The notes under the pieces are model-generated. The model did no database searches and was not told the origin of the DNA. It saw only the letters and a program-made list of their open reading frames with translations. Shown piece by piece: positions 8,535 through 17,580 of a DNA stretch of 64,000 nucleotides (the first letter of the stretch is position 1; each line of letters opens with the position of its first letter). The translations under genes were made by a program, and so were the position numbers. The DNA is from J014 sp964486055 (lineage in GTDB: Bacteria; Acidobacteriota; Blastocatellia; Pyrinomonadales; Pyrinomonadaceae): positions 62,001 to 126,000 of the forward strand of contig CAZALE010000002.1 in NCBI GenBank assembly GCA_964486055.1. Direction: 5' to 3'.

Positions 8535-10496
8535 TTAAGGTCTGTCGTACTTAGGTATCGGTAAATCCCCTGAAGTCCCAAACTGTATTGCGTTAAAGCT
8601 ATTATTGGAACTATTGATCCAGTACCATACTCCAACTCGCCACACCGCTATATCATCTCTTCCATCACCATCATAATCTCCAACAACTGGTTCATCTTGA
8701 TCAATTCCAAATTGAATTACAGAAAGAGAGGAATTTGAACTATTCAACCGGTACCATGTGCCATTCGATCGCCTGAAAACGCATATATCGGTTTTGCCAT
8801 CACCATCGAAATCTCCGGGAGCTGGAATATCATCACTTACTCCAAATTTTATTGCGGTCAGCATATTGCTTTGGCTGTTTAGAATGTACCATGTTCCATC
8901 TGACGGCCTAAACACGGCAATATCATTTCTACCATCACCATTATAGTCTCCTACCACAGGAATGTCTCCGTTAGTGCCGAACTGTTGATAGCTAAATGAG
9001 CCATCTCTTGAGTTTCTGATATACCATGTGCCATTTGAAGGGCGAAAAACCGCAAAATCAGCCTTTGCATCTCCATCGTAATCCGCTTGAACAGGAATAT
9101 CATTCGAAGTCCCTAATTGCACCGCGCTGAAAATATTGCCGTTACTCGCCAAAACATAAAAAATTCCTTCTGATGGGCGAAAAACAGCTATGTCAGTGAC
9201 GTAATCACCATCAAAATCCTCTGGAGTTGGAATGTCTTGATTTGTGCCAAATTGTCTAGCCTGGAAGCCACCGTCAGAGCTTCTAAGAAAGTACCATGTG
9301 CCATTCGATGGGCGAAATACTGAGACATCAGTTCGCAAATCTGTATCGAAGTTAGCTGACGCCTCAGCTTTTACTATCTTCTCCACTGTTCCACCTAATC
9401 CAACAACGTAGATTTCTCCATCGTCATCTTCTCCAAATGAAGATATATTTCTGGGAGTGTCTATTATTGGACTTGAATTTCCTCCAATCCAAATTTCTCC
9501 TGTGCAATAGTCACCATATATGTAACTTCCGCTGGCAAAAGTTCGTCTGATGCCTCGATAGACATATCCACCGGTAACTGAACATCTTCCGCTCGAATGA
9601 GTATACTCATAGACTGGCGGCGTATGATTTATAGGGCTTGAGCCACCAGCGCATAGTTGCGGATCTAAACCGGTGCACTGCGAGCCTTCGTAAACTCTCC
9701 AACCATAATTGCGACCTATCATTATAACGTCGATTTCTTCGATAGCATTTTGTCCCACATCTCCAGCCCATAATTGTCCAGTGAGGCGATCGAATGACCA
9801 TCGCCAGGGATTTCTAAGACCTATGGCATATATTTCATCAGCGCCGGGAGTTGGCCCGGCATACGGATTATCTGGCGGAATGGTGTAAGGTGGTGCAGAG
9901 GGAGATTCGGAGATACTGGGAGCAATTCTCAGCATCTTACCAAGTAGTTCATTTATATTTTGAGCGCGTGCACCAGGATCATTAGCTGACCCACCATCTC
10001 CCATTCCAATGTAAAGGTAACCATCAGGACCAAAATCAATCATTCCACCGTTGTGATTAGCGAACGGTTGTGGAATGACGATTATTATTCTCTCGCTATT
10101 CGGATCGCCAATTGTATTATTGTTTATAGCCCTAAACCTAGACACAACTGTAGCCCCGTCACTTGCACGCGTATAATTAACAAAAAAGTAACCGTTCGTT
10201 GCAAATTGCGGGTGAAAGGCTAAGCCTAATAGTCCTCGTTCAGTTCCAGTTTGACTGACTCTATCTGAAATATTCAAAAAATCAGTTGCTATGTTGGTGC
10301 CTGGCTGAACTACCTTTATAATGCCTCTTTGCTGCACAACAAAAAGTCGCCTCGTACCATCTTTTGAGCTTGTTATGTAAAGAGGCGCATTTAAGCCAGA
10401 AAGAAACGGTCTCAAACGTATCTGCGCATCAGAAATCTCAAAAAGGAGGCAAAGAATCAAGACGCAGATCCAGGTAAAGCAAAGTAAACGTTGCAT
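8535..10496 (-). CDS. PQQ-dependent sugar dehydrogenase-like beta-propeller with C-terminal FG-GAP/VCBS repeats
   Basis: This 653-residue exported protein has an N-terminal signal peptide. The first part (about 25-355) is the soluble glucose/sorbosone dehydrogenase propeller, with landmarks VQQRGIIKVV, RGLLGLAFHPQF, ANHNGGMIDFGPDGYLYIGMGDGG, RNPWRWSFD and GDVGQNAIEEIDVI. The last ~290 residues hold six repeats of about 48 residues with FDGDGKTDI-type calcium loops and AVFRPSNGTWY cores. Family members oxidise sugars or are adhesive propellers; the repeats suggest surface binding. The start follows GGAGGAGCG. The fusion style is characteristic of Acidobacteriota (my inference). Confidence 0.88.
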   Translation of the reverse strand: MQRLLCFTWICVLILCLLFEISDAQIRLRPFLSGLNAPLYITSSKDGTRRLFVVQQRGIIKVVQPGTNIATDFLNISDRVSQTGTERGLLGLAFHPQFATNGYFFVNYTRASDGATVVSRFRAINNNTIGDPNSERIIIVIPQPFANHNGGMIDFGPDGYLYIGMGDGGSANDPGARAQNINELLGKMLRIAPSISESPSAPPYTIPPDNPYAGPTPGADEIYAIGLRNPWRWSFDRLTGQLWAGDVGQNAIEEIDVIMIGRNYGWRVYEGSQCTGLDPQLCAGGSSPINHTPPVYEYTHSSGRCSVTGGYVYRGIRRTFASGSYIYGDYCTGEIWIGGNSSPIIDTPRNISSFGEDDDGEIYVVGLGGTVEKIVKAEASANFDTDLRTDVSVFRPSNGTWYFLRSSDGGFQARQFGTNQDIPTPEDFDGDYVTDIAVFRPSEGIFYVLASNGNIFSAVQLGTSNDIPVQADYDGDAKADFAVFRPSNGTWYIRNSRDGSFSYQQFGTNGDIPVVGDYNGDGRNDIAVFRPSDGTWYILNSQSNMLTAIKFGVSDDIPAPGDFDGDGKTDICVFRRSNGTWYRLNSSNSSLSVIQFGIDQDEPVVGDYDGDGRDDIAVWRVGVWYWINSSNNSFNAIQFGTSGDLPIPKYDRP

Positions 10497-10521
10497 CGCT
10501 CCTCCTCTCCTTCATTTACTA

Positions 10522-10541
10522 TTTGTGTAATAAAACACAAA
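10522..10541. promoter_or_regulatory. Inverted repeat upstream of the PQQ dehydrogenase gene
   Basis: TTTGTGT and ACACAAA form perfect 7-bp arms around a 6-base spacer, about 26 bp before the start codon of the minus-strand dehydrogenase gene. This could be an operator or a 5'-UTR hairpin. The rest of the 280-nt gap up to 10778 shows no gene or strong terminator. Confidence 0.35.
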
Positions 10542-10778
10542 GGCATAATGTTACCTTAACACATCTACTGGTGAAACACCACAGCCTATCAGTTTAAATG
10601 ATACGATAGTAGACAATCAGTCCTTAGTAAATTACAAAAATCCACGGGAGCAGTGATATTTGCGAGATTTTCATTACACAAATATCGTAAGATTGTCGCA
10701 TTTAAGATCTACTTGAATAGACAAATGGGATGCTGAGCACTGCAAATCTTGCGACGTGATTAACAAGAAAGAAAATAA

Positions 10779-11933
10779 CTAAATATCGCTCAAAGCAGCT
10801 TGAATCCTTTCGATAGCGGACTTTAAAATCCTGTCTTCCCTCGCAATGCAAAAGCGCATAAAAGAGTTCCATCGCTCAGAATCAGAAAACGCATTACCAG
10901 GTACACCTGCAACTTGCCTTTTTTCGATTAGCATTTGATTAAACGACATTGCATCGCTGAATCCTTGTGGTATTCTTGCCCACAGATAAAATGATGATCC
11001 CGAATCATATATCTCAAAACCTAACTGACGCAGTTTTTGACTTAAGAACATTTTCTTGCCTGAAAAGATACTGGTTAGCCTTTCGTAATAATTCTGTTCT
11101 TTGAGCAAAATTTTTGCTAATGCAGCTTGGAGAGGCGTTGCGGGGCAAACATAGATAACGTTGGCAGCGGAGTTTATCTGAGTAATAAGTTCGGTGGGAC
11201 CGTAGCAATATCCCAATCTCCAACCTGAGATATTCCATGATTTTGAAAATGAATTAACTGTAATGGTCCGTTGCCACATTCCCGGTAAGGAAGCAATTGA
11301 AATATGTGGGTTTTCCGCAGATACGTAGTGCTCATAAACTTCATCGGATATGACTAATAAATCCAAAGACAAAGCTATATCAGCTATGCTCTCAAGTTCC
11401 AACTGTGCCATTACTTTTCCAGTTGGATTCGCTGGACTACAAACGACAATAGCACTTAAAGGATACTCATTTCGAAATTTCAGTTTTTTGCAAACCTGAT
11501 AGAGCTCATCTTTATTGAATTTCAGATCATCATCCAATTCAAATCGCTCTGTCCTGCCACCAAATTGCTCAACTATGCGACGATGATATGGATAATAAGG
11601 ATCAAATACCAATACGGATTTTCCCTTGAGAAAACTAGCAGCTATTCCCACAAGGGCACCTGTGCCTCCATTAGTTATTATCACCTGTGGTTTAGTTGGA
11701 TCTACCTCGATACCGTTGAATCTTTTTATCTTCTCTGCAACGGCCTTTCTTAGATTTAAATCACCTTCCGAGGGACCATAATGGTTTTGACTCGAGGAAA
11801 TTATTTTTGAGGCTTCTGCAGCCAACTCGGGATGAATTGGTAGCTCAGATTGTCCTTGAACTAAGTTACCCTCAGGCGGAACTAATTTAGTTATGGATCT
11901 AATATCTGGTTTAGCTATCCTTAATTTCTCCAT
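10779..11933 (-). CDS. Class I/II pyridoxal-phosphate aminotransferase
   Basis: This 384-residue fold-type I aminotransferase has TNGGTGALVG (PLP phosphate contact), CSPANPTGKVM and VISDEVYEHYV. It also has NSFSKSWNISGWRLGY, whose lysine binds PLP, and a C-terminal MRFCIARED arginine for the substrate carboxylate. The start at 11933 is preferred because AAAGGG lies 7 bases upstream. The extended start at 11951 has no ribosome site and would overlap the upstream gene further. It overlaps the KdsC-type gene by 23 nt and is probably translated from the same mRNA. The amino-acid substrate (aspartate, alanine or other) is not resolved. Confidence 0.88.
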   Translation of the reverse strand: MEKLRIAKPDIRSITKLVPPEGNLVQGQSELPIHPELAAEASKIISSSQNHYGPSEGDLNLRKAVAEKIKRFNGIEVDPTKPQVIITNGGTGALVGIAASFLKGKSVLVFDPYYPYHRRIVEQFGGRTERFELDDDLKFNKDELYQVCKKLKFRNEYPLSAIVVCSPANPTGKVMAQLELESIADIALSLDLLVISDEVYEHYVSAENPHISIASLPGMWQRTITVNSFSKSWNISGWRLGYCYGPTELITQINSAANVIYVCPATPLQAALAKILLKEQNYYERLTSIFSGKKMFLSQKLRQLGFEIYDSGSSFYLWARIPQGFSDAMSFNQMLIEKRQVAGVPGNAFSDSERWNSFMRFCIAREDRILKSAIERIQAALSDI

Positions 11934-12426
11934 AAGAAATCCCTTTCGCATGTAATAGAAGATCTATGACTTCGCGAACGGCTCCCTCTCCTCCATTCTT
12001 AGTCGTTACGAAATCTGCAACGCTCTTTACTTGTCTTACTGCATCAGCAACACATGCTGAAAACCCGACAGCCTTCATCGCATCCACGTCGCCGACATCA
12101 TCTCCAATAAAAGCCATTTCATCGAATCCAATTTTGCTCTCTGCCGAGATCTTTTTAATAATTTTTAGCTTTTCATCGATTCCCTGAAAAAGCATTTTTA
12201 TGCCTAGCTCATCTGCTCTAACCCTTACTATTTCTGAGCTTCTTCCCGAAATGATCGCGGAAAGAAAGCCTGCCTTGTGCCATAAAACAATCCCCTGCCC
12301 ATCACGCACGTGAAAAGCTTTCATAATCTCGCCGGATTCAGAAAAATAAAGGCGGCCGTCTGTCAATACGCCATCACAATCCATCAACAATAATCTAACT
12401 TTCCTCGCTTTTGCCACGAGCTCCAT
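11911..12426 (-). CDS. KdsC-type HAD phosphatase (3-deoxy-manno-octulosonate-8-phosphate phosphatase family)
   Basis: The 171-residue C0-type HAD protein has the nucleophile motif LLMDCDGVLTDGRLYF, ISGRSSEIVRVRADELGI (motif II serine) and FIGDDVGDVDAM (motif IV acidic pair). This is the KdsC arrangement, which removes phosphate from Kdo-8-phosphate during LPS inner-core synthesis. The start is set at the ATG 12426, with AAGGA 8 bases upstream, rather than at the TTG two codons earlier. No kdsA or kdsD is adjacent. Confidence 0.88.
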   Translation of the reverse strand: MELVAKARKVRLLLMDCDGVLTDGRLYFSESGEIMKAFHVRDGQGIVLWHKAGFLSAIISGRSSEIVRVRADELGIKMLFQGIDEKLKIIKKISAESKIGFDEMAFIGDDVGDVDAMKAVGFSACVADAVRQVKSVADFVTTKNGGEGAVREVIDLLLHAKGISYGEIKDS

Positions 12427-12491
12427 ACTCAAGATCCATCCTTTTTCAGGCTTTCATCCTTTTTCTCTTAGCGTTGATACTAGCAGATCAC

Positions 12492-14735
12492 TTAAATCTC
12501 TGATTCCTTGACCTCAAAAATCTCAACCCCAGCTAATTTCCACTTTCCTAAAACTTTCGATAGATAAAATACTGCCATGCCATTTGCTTCATTTCGGTTT
12601 ATGAGACGAATTCGAAGATTTACCTCAACCAGGAAATTATTATCGTCTAACTTGTCTGCATGCAGCACCTTTGTCTCCCATGCCTGAGCTTCACTGGAGA
12701 CTGTGGATGCAAATTTAAGCATCTCACCGGGTAATATCAATTGATCTATATTAGCGCGGCTCTTTGAGACTGCAGCTTTATCAAACTGCAAGAAGAAATC
12801 CTTTATGCTGTTGTCCACTTGAGAACTAGACAGAATGTTGTTTCTACCCTTTCTGGCTGACAAAGTGGCTCCATACTCTGCATCTGAGCGTATGGCCTCC
12901 TCAAAATATTTAAGTGCTTCAGTGGTTTTACCAGATCTACTTGCAATCTCACCTAATCCGACGTAAGCCCAAGCCATGTTCTTCGCCATGGCTAACTTTT
13001 CGTCTAAAACCGCCTTGAATTCACGTTCAGCTTCTGAGAGTTTATTCTGCGCAAGTAAAGACCTGGCAAGAAGTATTCTGGCTTCATCAAAATGTGGATA
13101 TGAGGATAGAACAACCCGTGCGTTTCTCTCAGCCGTCGCAAAATCCTGTTTATCGAAACTTCTCTTGATGATTAAAATCGGATCAGAATCATTAAATTCA
13201 CGAGGGGCAACATCATCAGAAAAATCCAATTGCGGATATAGTTTTTCTGGATCAATCTCAACCCTTACGATCTTAGAAGAAGTCTTAAAAACGGCCTCTC
13301 CAAAGCTTTTAGGCGACAACGAAACCTCAGTGATCAAGCGTTCACCCTTATCGGTTAATGCCAAAACGGTCGTATTCACTGCAATAGAGCCATTGTTTCG
13401 CAAAGCGATCTTCGACTCATTACCGATGGCTTGCGGTAGACCTGCCAGTAGGTTTACATCATTTAAGCTATCAAACCAAAAATCCAAAAATTCCTTTTGA
13501 TCCGGAAAGAGCGATCTGATTTCGGAGAGAGTGATCGTCCCGTTCTTCATTTGATTTCTTATGATTCTAAAAAACTCATTGACTCCGACTCTTTTGGATA
13601 ACAACCTCCATATCAGTGCCCCTTTATTTGCAGTGGAACTGAAATAAAAGTCATCCAAGGGTGCAACTTGAATTAGAGTAGGCTCTCGTCTCGCAATCGC
13701 CGCATATGAAATTCTTTGTCTCAACCACTCATTTTCCGCTGCATCTTTGCCAAACTGTTTTTCTATGAAAAGATTAGCTATATAACGTGCTAATCCTTCC
13801 CTAATGACGCCGTAAGCTTCTCCACGAACCAACACTGCATTACCCAGCCACAATTTTGCAGCAGATTCTGCTATGGTCATTGCCGTCTGAGCGTCTATCT
13901 TACTACGTCTGAATGCGCCGTACTCTAATAGGATCGTGCCACCGTCGGCAAAGCCAGCGCCTCTTCTGACAGCCACTATTCTAGACGGCGATTCCGTGAT
14001 CCCTCCTAAAAGCGATGCCACAAATGTTTTAGCTTCGATTAATAAGTTAGCCAACTCAGTGGCTCTCTGCTTCTCAAATTCAGTGGAGCCTTTTGGAAGG
14101 TAAACAGTCACACCTTTAACGTCCACCAAATCCCAATCCCCGACGACAAAAAACGGTAAGCCGTTCAGTTTTTGTTCGAAGGTGTTCGCATTTTGGCTTC
14201 CCGACGAGACGAGCGTACTGCTCGTATTTACAGTCAACTTGAATGGGGCAAAATCAGCACCCCTGGGAGCATAAAAACTATTTGGAGTCGGGTACCAGAA
14301 GGATAATGGTAGAAATTGTGACCAAGTCGGAGATATTGAGCTCAACCCGGTATTCTCTTCGACCTTGAGCTTATATTCAACGGTCAACGCTATAGTTGAG
14401 CCTGGTTGCACAGCAGGTAAGTTCACAATTATTCTTTGGATATTTTGTGTGCCCAGTCTTTCCTGGCCCTTTGTAAAGGTAGTAGCCACACTATTTATAG
14501 TAACTGATGAGACTTCAGCCTTCTCGTTTATACGTAACGTTACCCGCGAAGCTGCTGTATTACCTATATTCTGCAAGCTCAAAGAAGCTTTTCCATTCAA
14601 AAATCTGTCAGATAATGAGACTTCTATTTCATATTTTTTAGCTTGCCATGCAACGACTATACGCGTTTCATCTTGAGGCAGAGTTGAAGTTGTTGAGATA
14701 ACAATCCATATTAAAGCAAGGAGAAATCTTCTCAT
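12492..14735 (-). CDS. Exported M1-peptidase-like protein with lost zinc site and TPR-like repeats (pseudo-peptidase)
   Basis: This 747-residue protein has a signal peptide and a beta-rich N-terminal domain (about 25-205) like the M1 aminopeptidase N-domain, followed by a gluzincin-like helical region. At the place of the zinc motif HExxH-x-W-x-G-N it has A289-E290-S-A-A293-K-L-W-L-G-N, so both zinc histidines are replaced by alanine. The downstream EG..Y segment (REGLARY, 312-318) is kept. From about residue 540 there are TPR-like helical repeats (DFATAERNARVVLSSYPHFD, NKLSEAEREFKAVL, GKTTEALKYFEEAI), then an NTF2-like tail. It should be catalytically inactive as a metallopeptidase. A binding or scaffold role in the periplasm is inferred. 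Confidence 0.78.
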   Translation of the reverse strand: MRRFLLALIWIVISTTSTLPQDETRIVVAWQAKKYEIEVSLSDRFLNGKASLSLQNIGNTAASRVTLRINEKAEVSSVTINSVATTFTKGQERLGTQNIQRIIVNLPAVQPGSTIALTVEYKLKVEENTGLSSISPTWSQFLPLSFWYPTPNSFYAPRGADFAPFKLTVNTSSTLVSSGSQNANTFEQKLNGLPFFVVGDWDLVDVKGVTVYLPKGSTEFEKQRATELANLLIEAKTFVASLLGGITESPSRIVAVRRGAGFADGGTILLEYGAFRRSKIDAQTAMTIAESAAKLWLGNAVLVRGEAYGVIREGLARYIANLFIEKQFGKDAAENEWLRQRISYAAIARREPTLIQVAPLDDFYFSSTANKGALIWRLLSKRVGVNEFFRIIRNQMKNGTITLSEIRSLFPDQKEFLDFWFDSLNDVNLLAGLPQAIGNESKIALRNNGSIAVNTTVLALTDKGERLITEVSLSPKSFGEAVFKTSSKIVRVEIDPEKLYPQLDFSDDVAPREFNDSDPILIIKRSFDKQDFATAERNARVVLSSYPHFDEARILLARSLLAQNKLSEAEREFKAVLDEKLAMAKNMAWAYVGLGEIASRSGKTTEALKYFEEAIRSDAEYGATLSARKGRNNILSSSQVDNSIKDFFLQFDKAAVSKSRANIDQLILPGEMLKFASTVSSEAQAWETKVLHADKLDDNNFLVEVNLRIRLINRNEANGMAVFYLSKVLGKWKLAGVEIFEVKESEI

Positions 14736-14765
14736 ATGTAAATCTCGAGAGCTGGAATTTAAACT

Positions 14766-16637
14766 TTATGATGCAGAAACTTTCTTTCTTGTCTTACCCT
14801 TTGCTAAAGATTCATCTTCAGCAGCTGTCTCAGATTCCGTCGCGTTGAGTCTATTTATGATTATCTGCTGAACGAAGCTAACTATATTTCCAAAAAACCA
14901 GTAAAGAAGAAGTCCGGATGGAGCCCCCCATAAAACCCAAAGCATCATAAGAGGCATTAGATAAGTCATCATTTTCTGCTGCATTTGCTGTTCAGGCGTC
15001 ATTGCGGGTGCTGTAGGCGTTAGAGCCATTGATATCATCATCGAGCCTGCAAATAGAAACTCTAAAAGATGAAGCGGATCAGCAGCTGAAAGATCAGGAA
15101 GCCATAGAAAATGCGCCTGCCTAAAGTCAAGTGATACTGTTACTGCTACATAAAGAGCTATGAATAGAGGTATCTGTAGCAAAAGAGGTAAACAGCCACC
15201 TAGTGGCACGGCACCTTTCATCAATCTTAATTGCTCCATCTGAAGCTCCCTCATGCGAGGGTCATCGAGCGGCACTCCCTTCTTCTGCAAGTCCTTAATC
15301 TTGCTTTGAATCTCCTGCATTTTCGGAGCATTGGCTTGCGCTTTCTTAAAAGACTTCGATTGATACCATCGAATGGGAAAAAATAATGAATAAAATATGA
15401 TCGTGAAAGTTATGATTGCTGCTCCATAGTTTCCGACATAACTGAAGATAAAGTTCAAAGCGCGCAGAAGAGGCACGGCTATAGGTTTTGTCACAGCCCC
15501 CGTCCACCCCCAATTTATCAGGTTATCCAGATTTATCTCTCTACCAAGATCCGATGCAAGAATCTTGTTGTATTGTGCTAGAGTAAAGTAATCCTTTGAG
15601 CCAGTATAAATTTTGATGCTACCCCCATCTGCATTTATCGGTAAATAAGCTGATACCAGGTGACGAGTGATTTTATCAGTTTTTCTACCAAAGAGTCGGG
15701 CAAAAATGCCGTCGTAGAATGGTTCCACGTTAACTTCGTACTTTAGTGAATGGAATTCAACTTGATCGACAGTTTGTGCGGGGATAGCCGCTATTGCAAA
15801 ATAGGTATCTCCGACTGCAGCCCAGTTCACGCTACCATTGAAGAGCTTAGATGCTTCTGAATTGCTGTACGTGAATGAATAGCCGCCATAACGATTGGCC
15901 TTTCCATCTATTAACGCTACTGCTTCCGGCTCGATATGATAATAGTTGTGATGAACGATAGCTCTATCGCCAATACCTGAACCGACAAGTAGTCTAACAC
16001 GCTCTAGATTCTGCCCGCCATGCGTTGCCTTCACAGAAAAATCCGTAACGTAACTATCAGCATGAAAAATAAAACTCTTTGTTACTTCTAATCCTCCCTG
16101 CGTTCTGAGAACGAAGTCCAAGCGCCTGCTCTCTCCACTTTTGAGCTCTATGAGCTCTGAATTTTCGGAGATAGTGTAGTTTCGTTCGTTCAAGATGCTA
16201 TCCAGTTCCTTACTGTCCGTTGCGAGTCTGAATGGCAAAGCACGCGCCTCCAGTGCCTTTTCTGGAATCAATTCCAGTGGCTTACCGGAAGTTCCATCAG
16301 ATCCATCAGCAAAAAGAAGCTTTTCGTGTTGATCGTGAACGTTTTTTATCAAAATCCAACTCTTAGCCAGTGCCCCTCTGCTATCAATCTGTATCTGATA
16401 AAGAGGTGTTTTTATGGTGACGGTGCGGTTTGGAATATTATCCTGTTCTTCAGCCGTTATTTGTATTGGGAGAGCTTCCTTCTCCTGCTGAATCTCAGGG
16501 GTTGGGGAGGAAACTTGCTGATTTATCTGCTCTCTTGGTGGCTCGGGAGCAAAAAAATATGTCCACGCAGTAAGAACTATCATCGATAGCGTTACGGCAA
16601 GCAAAAGTCTTATTTGTTGTTCTTTTTGTTGATCCAT
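14766..16637 (-). CDS. yidC: Membrane protein insertase YidC
   Basis: The 623-residue product has an N-terminal TM (IRLLLAVTLSMIVLTAWTYFF), a large periplasmic beta domain, and the C-terminal insertase helices. These include GNYGAAIITFTIIFYSLFFPIRWYQSKSF with the conserved hydrophilic-groove arginine region, PLGGCLPLLLQIPLFIALYVAV, and MPLMMLWVLWGAPSGLLLYWF. The insertase integrates membrane proteins with or without SecYEG. The start at 16637 has AAGGGA just upstream and matches the family N-terminus; the frame runs 20 codons further into yidD but without support. It is the last member of the rpmH-rnpA-yidD-yidC block. Confidence 0.95.
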   Translation of the reverse strand: MDQQKEQQIRLLLAVTLSMIVLTAWTYFFAPEPPREQINQQVSSPTPEIQQEKEALPIQITAEEQDNIPNRTVTIKTPLYQIQIDSRGALAKSWILIKNVHDQHEKLLFADGSDGTSGKPLELIPEKALEARALPFRLATDSKELDSILNERNYTISENSELIELKSGESRRLDFVLRTQGGLEVTKSFIFHADSYVTDFSVKATHGGQNLERVRLLVGSGIGDRAIVHHNYYHIEPEAVALIDGKANRYGGYSFTYSNSEASKLFNGSVNWAAVGDTYFAIAAIPAQTVDQVEFHSLKYEVNVEPFYDGIFARLFGRKTDKITRHLVSAYLPINADGGSIKIYTGSKDYFTLAQYNKILASDLGREINLDNLINWGWTGAVTKPIAVPLLRALNFIFSYVGNYGAAIITFTIIFYSLFFPIRWYQSKSFKKAQANAPKMQEIQSKIKDLQKKGVPLDDPRMRELQMEQLRLMKGAVPLGGCLPLLLQIPLFIALYVAVTVSLDFRQAHFLWLPDLSAADPLHLLEFLFAGSMMISMALTPTAPAMTPEQQMQQKMMTYLMPLMMLWVLWGAPSGLLLYWFFGNIVSFVQQIIINRLNATESETAAEDESLAKGKTRKKVSAS

Positions 16638-16666
16638 TTTTCCCTTGAAAAATTTAGTCGGTGATT

Positions 16667-16876
16667 TTAGTTTACGGGGTCGTATCCACCTTTGCAAAAA
16701 GGGTTACAGCGTAAAATTCTCCTTATACCCATGAGAAAACCGATGATAAACCCATGCTTTTCTATAGCTTGATACATGTATTCTGAGCAAGTCGGCTCAA
16801 AACGGCATGCAGGTGGAATGAACGGCGAAATAAACTTCTTGTAAAAACTCAAAAGTGTGAGAGCAATGATTTTCAT
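16667..16876 (-). CDS. yidD: Membrane protein insertion efficiency factor YidD
   Basis: The 69-residue protein matches the YidD family throughout: FYKKFISPFIPPACRFEPTCSEYMYQAIEKHG and ILRCNPFCKGGYDPV, with the invariant cysteines. It helps YidC-dependent insertion at the inner membrane. The ATG at 16876 overlaps the rnpA stop (ATGA), indicating coupling. A TTG four codons upstream would abut the ribosome-binding GAGGAGGG directly, so it is rejected as the start. Confidence 0.95.
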   Translation of the reverse strand: MKIIALTLLSFYKKFISPFIPPACRFEPTCSEYMYQAIEKHGFIIGFLMGIRRILRCNPFCKGGYDPVN

Positions 16877-17397
16877 ACATTTTCGCAACCCTCCTCTGCT
16901 TTTACAGCTTCGATAATTTGCATCAGTTCCTCAAGAGGAGCTTGCAACTTTGTTCCAATCAGAGACCTTTTAGCGTTTAATACCCAAAGATATCGCTTTT
17001 TCATGGAATAAAGTAGAGGGTTATTAAGACGGAAAGCCTCACGTAATAGGCGTTTTGCACGATTGCGATTATGCGATTTCCCAAGAGATTTTCTTGAAGC
17101 GGTAATCCCCAGCTTATGAAAATCGCCCTCAAAAGGTAATACAAATACAGTCATATACCGTCCGTCGAATCGTTTCCCTTGCGAATAAACTAACTGAAAC
17201 TCTTTTGGCTTACGAAGTCTACACTCTTTGGGCAGGCGAAAACCTAGTAATGATGCGGCGTCAGACGTTTGCGCCCTTTCGCACGACGACGCGCTAGAAC
17301 GGCTCTGCCACCCCTGGTTGCCATCCGCGCACGGAATCCGTGCTTCTTCGCTCGACGACGGTTGTTTGGTTGGTAGGTTCTTTTCGGCATATTGCAT
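16873..17397 (-). CDS. rnpA: Ribonuclease P protein component, N-terminally extended over rpmH
   Basis: The canonical RnpA domain begins near residue 53 (FRLPKECRLRKPKEFQLVYSQGKRF). It includes LGITASRKSLGKSHNRNRAKRLLREAFR, the RNR motif that binds RNase P RNA. There is no ATG, GTG or TTG in frame between that domain and the ATG at 17397. The first ~50 residues are therefore encoded by the region that also encodes rpmH in another frame. GGAG lies 5 bases before the ATG, and a promoter (TTGACA/TAAACT) sits just upstream, excluding a start at 17445. This is the arrangement known from Thermus. The extension is Ser/Glu/Gln-rich and probably non-catalytic. Confidence 0.9.
   Translation of the reverse strand: MQYAEKNLPTKQPSSSEEARIPCADGNQGWQSRSSASSCERAQTSDAASLLGFRLPKECRLRKPKEFQLVYSQGKRFDGRYMTVFVLPFEGDFHKLGITASRKSLGKSHNRNRAKRLLREAFRLNNPLLYSMKKRYLWVLNAKRSLIGTKLQAPLEELMQIIEAVKAEEGCENV
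17244..17390 (-). CDS. rpmH: 50S ribosomal protein L34, nested inside rnpA
   Basis: A 48-residue frame reads MPKRTYQPNNRRRAKKHGF, then RMATRGGRAVLARRRAKGRK, and ends RLTPHHY, which is L34 over its whole length. It starts 7 nt after the rnpA start in a different frame and ends inside rnpA, so it is completely embedded. Both starts must share one ribosome-binding site (GGAG at 5 and 12 nt). L34 is a basic protein of the large ribosomal subunit. Confidence 0.97.
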   Translation of the reverse strand: MPKRTYQPNNRRRAKKHGFRARMATRGGRAVLARRRAKGRKRLTPHHY

Positions 17398-17425
17398 TAT
17401 TACTCCAAAGAGATTGAAAAATAAA

Positions 17426-17455
17426 AGTTTAACGGGAAAATACACGGGTTGTCAA
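17426..17455 (-). promoter_or_regulatory. Promoter of the rpmH/rnpA operon
   Basis: On the minus strand TTGACA (17455-17450) is followed after 18 nt by TAAACT (17431-17426). This places a start of transcription about 20 nt before the rnpA ATG at 17397. Confidence 0.55.
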
Positions 17456-17580
17456 AAGTGGCTATTTAATTAGCTGTGAGCCCTCCGCAGCTCTTCCTCC
17501 ATCGCACTATGATGTCTCGTTTACAGCAGCGATTGTTTATTCATATTTCGGAAATTTACCAAAAAAGCTAAAATTAGACT

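Noticed and set aside
12976..13500. 174-codon plus-strand frame inside the M1-like gene
   Set aside because: It is an antisense shadow of a gene with clear signal peptide, family motifs and TPR repeats.
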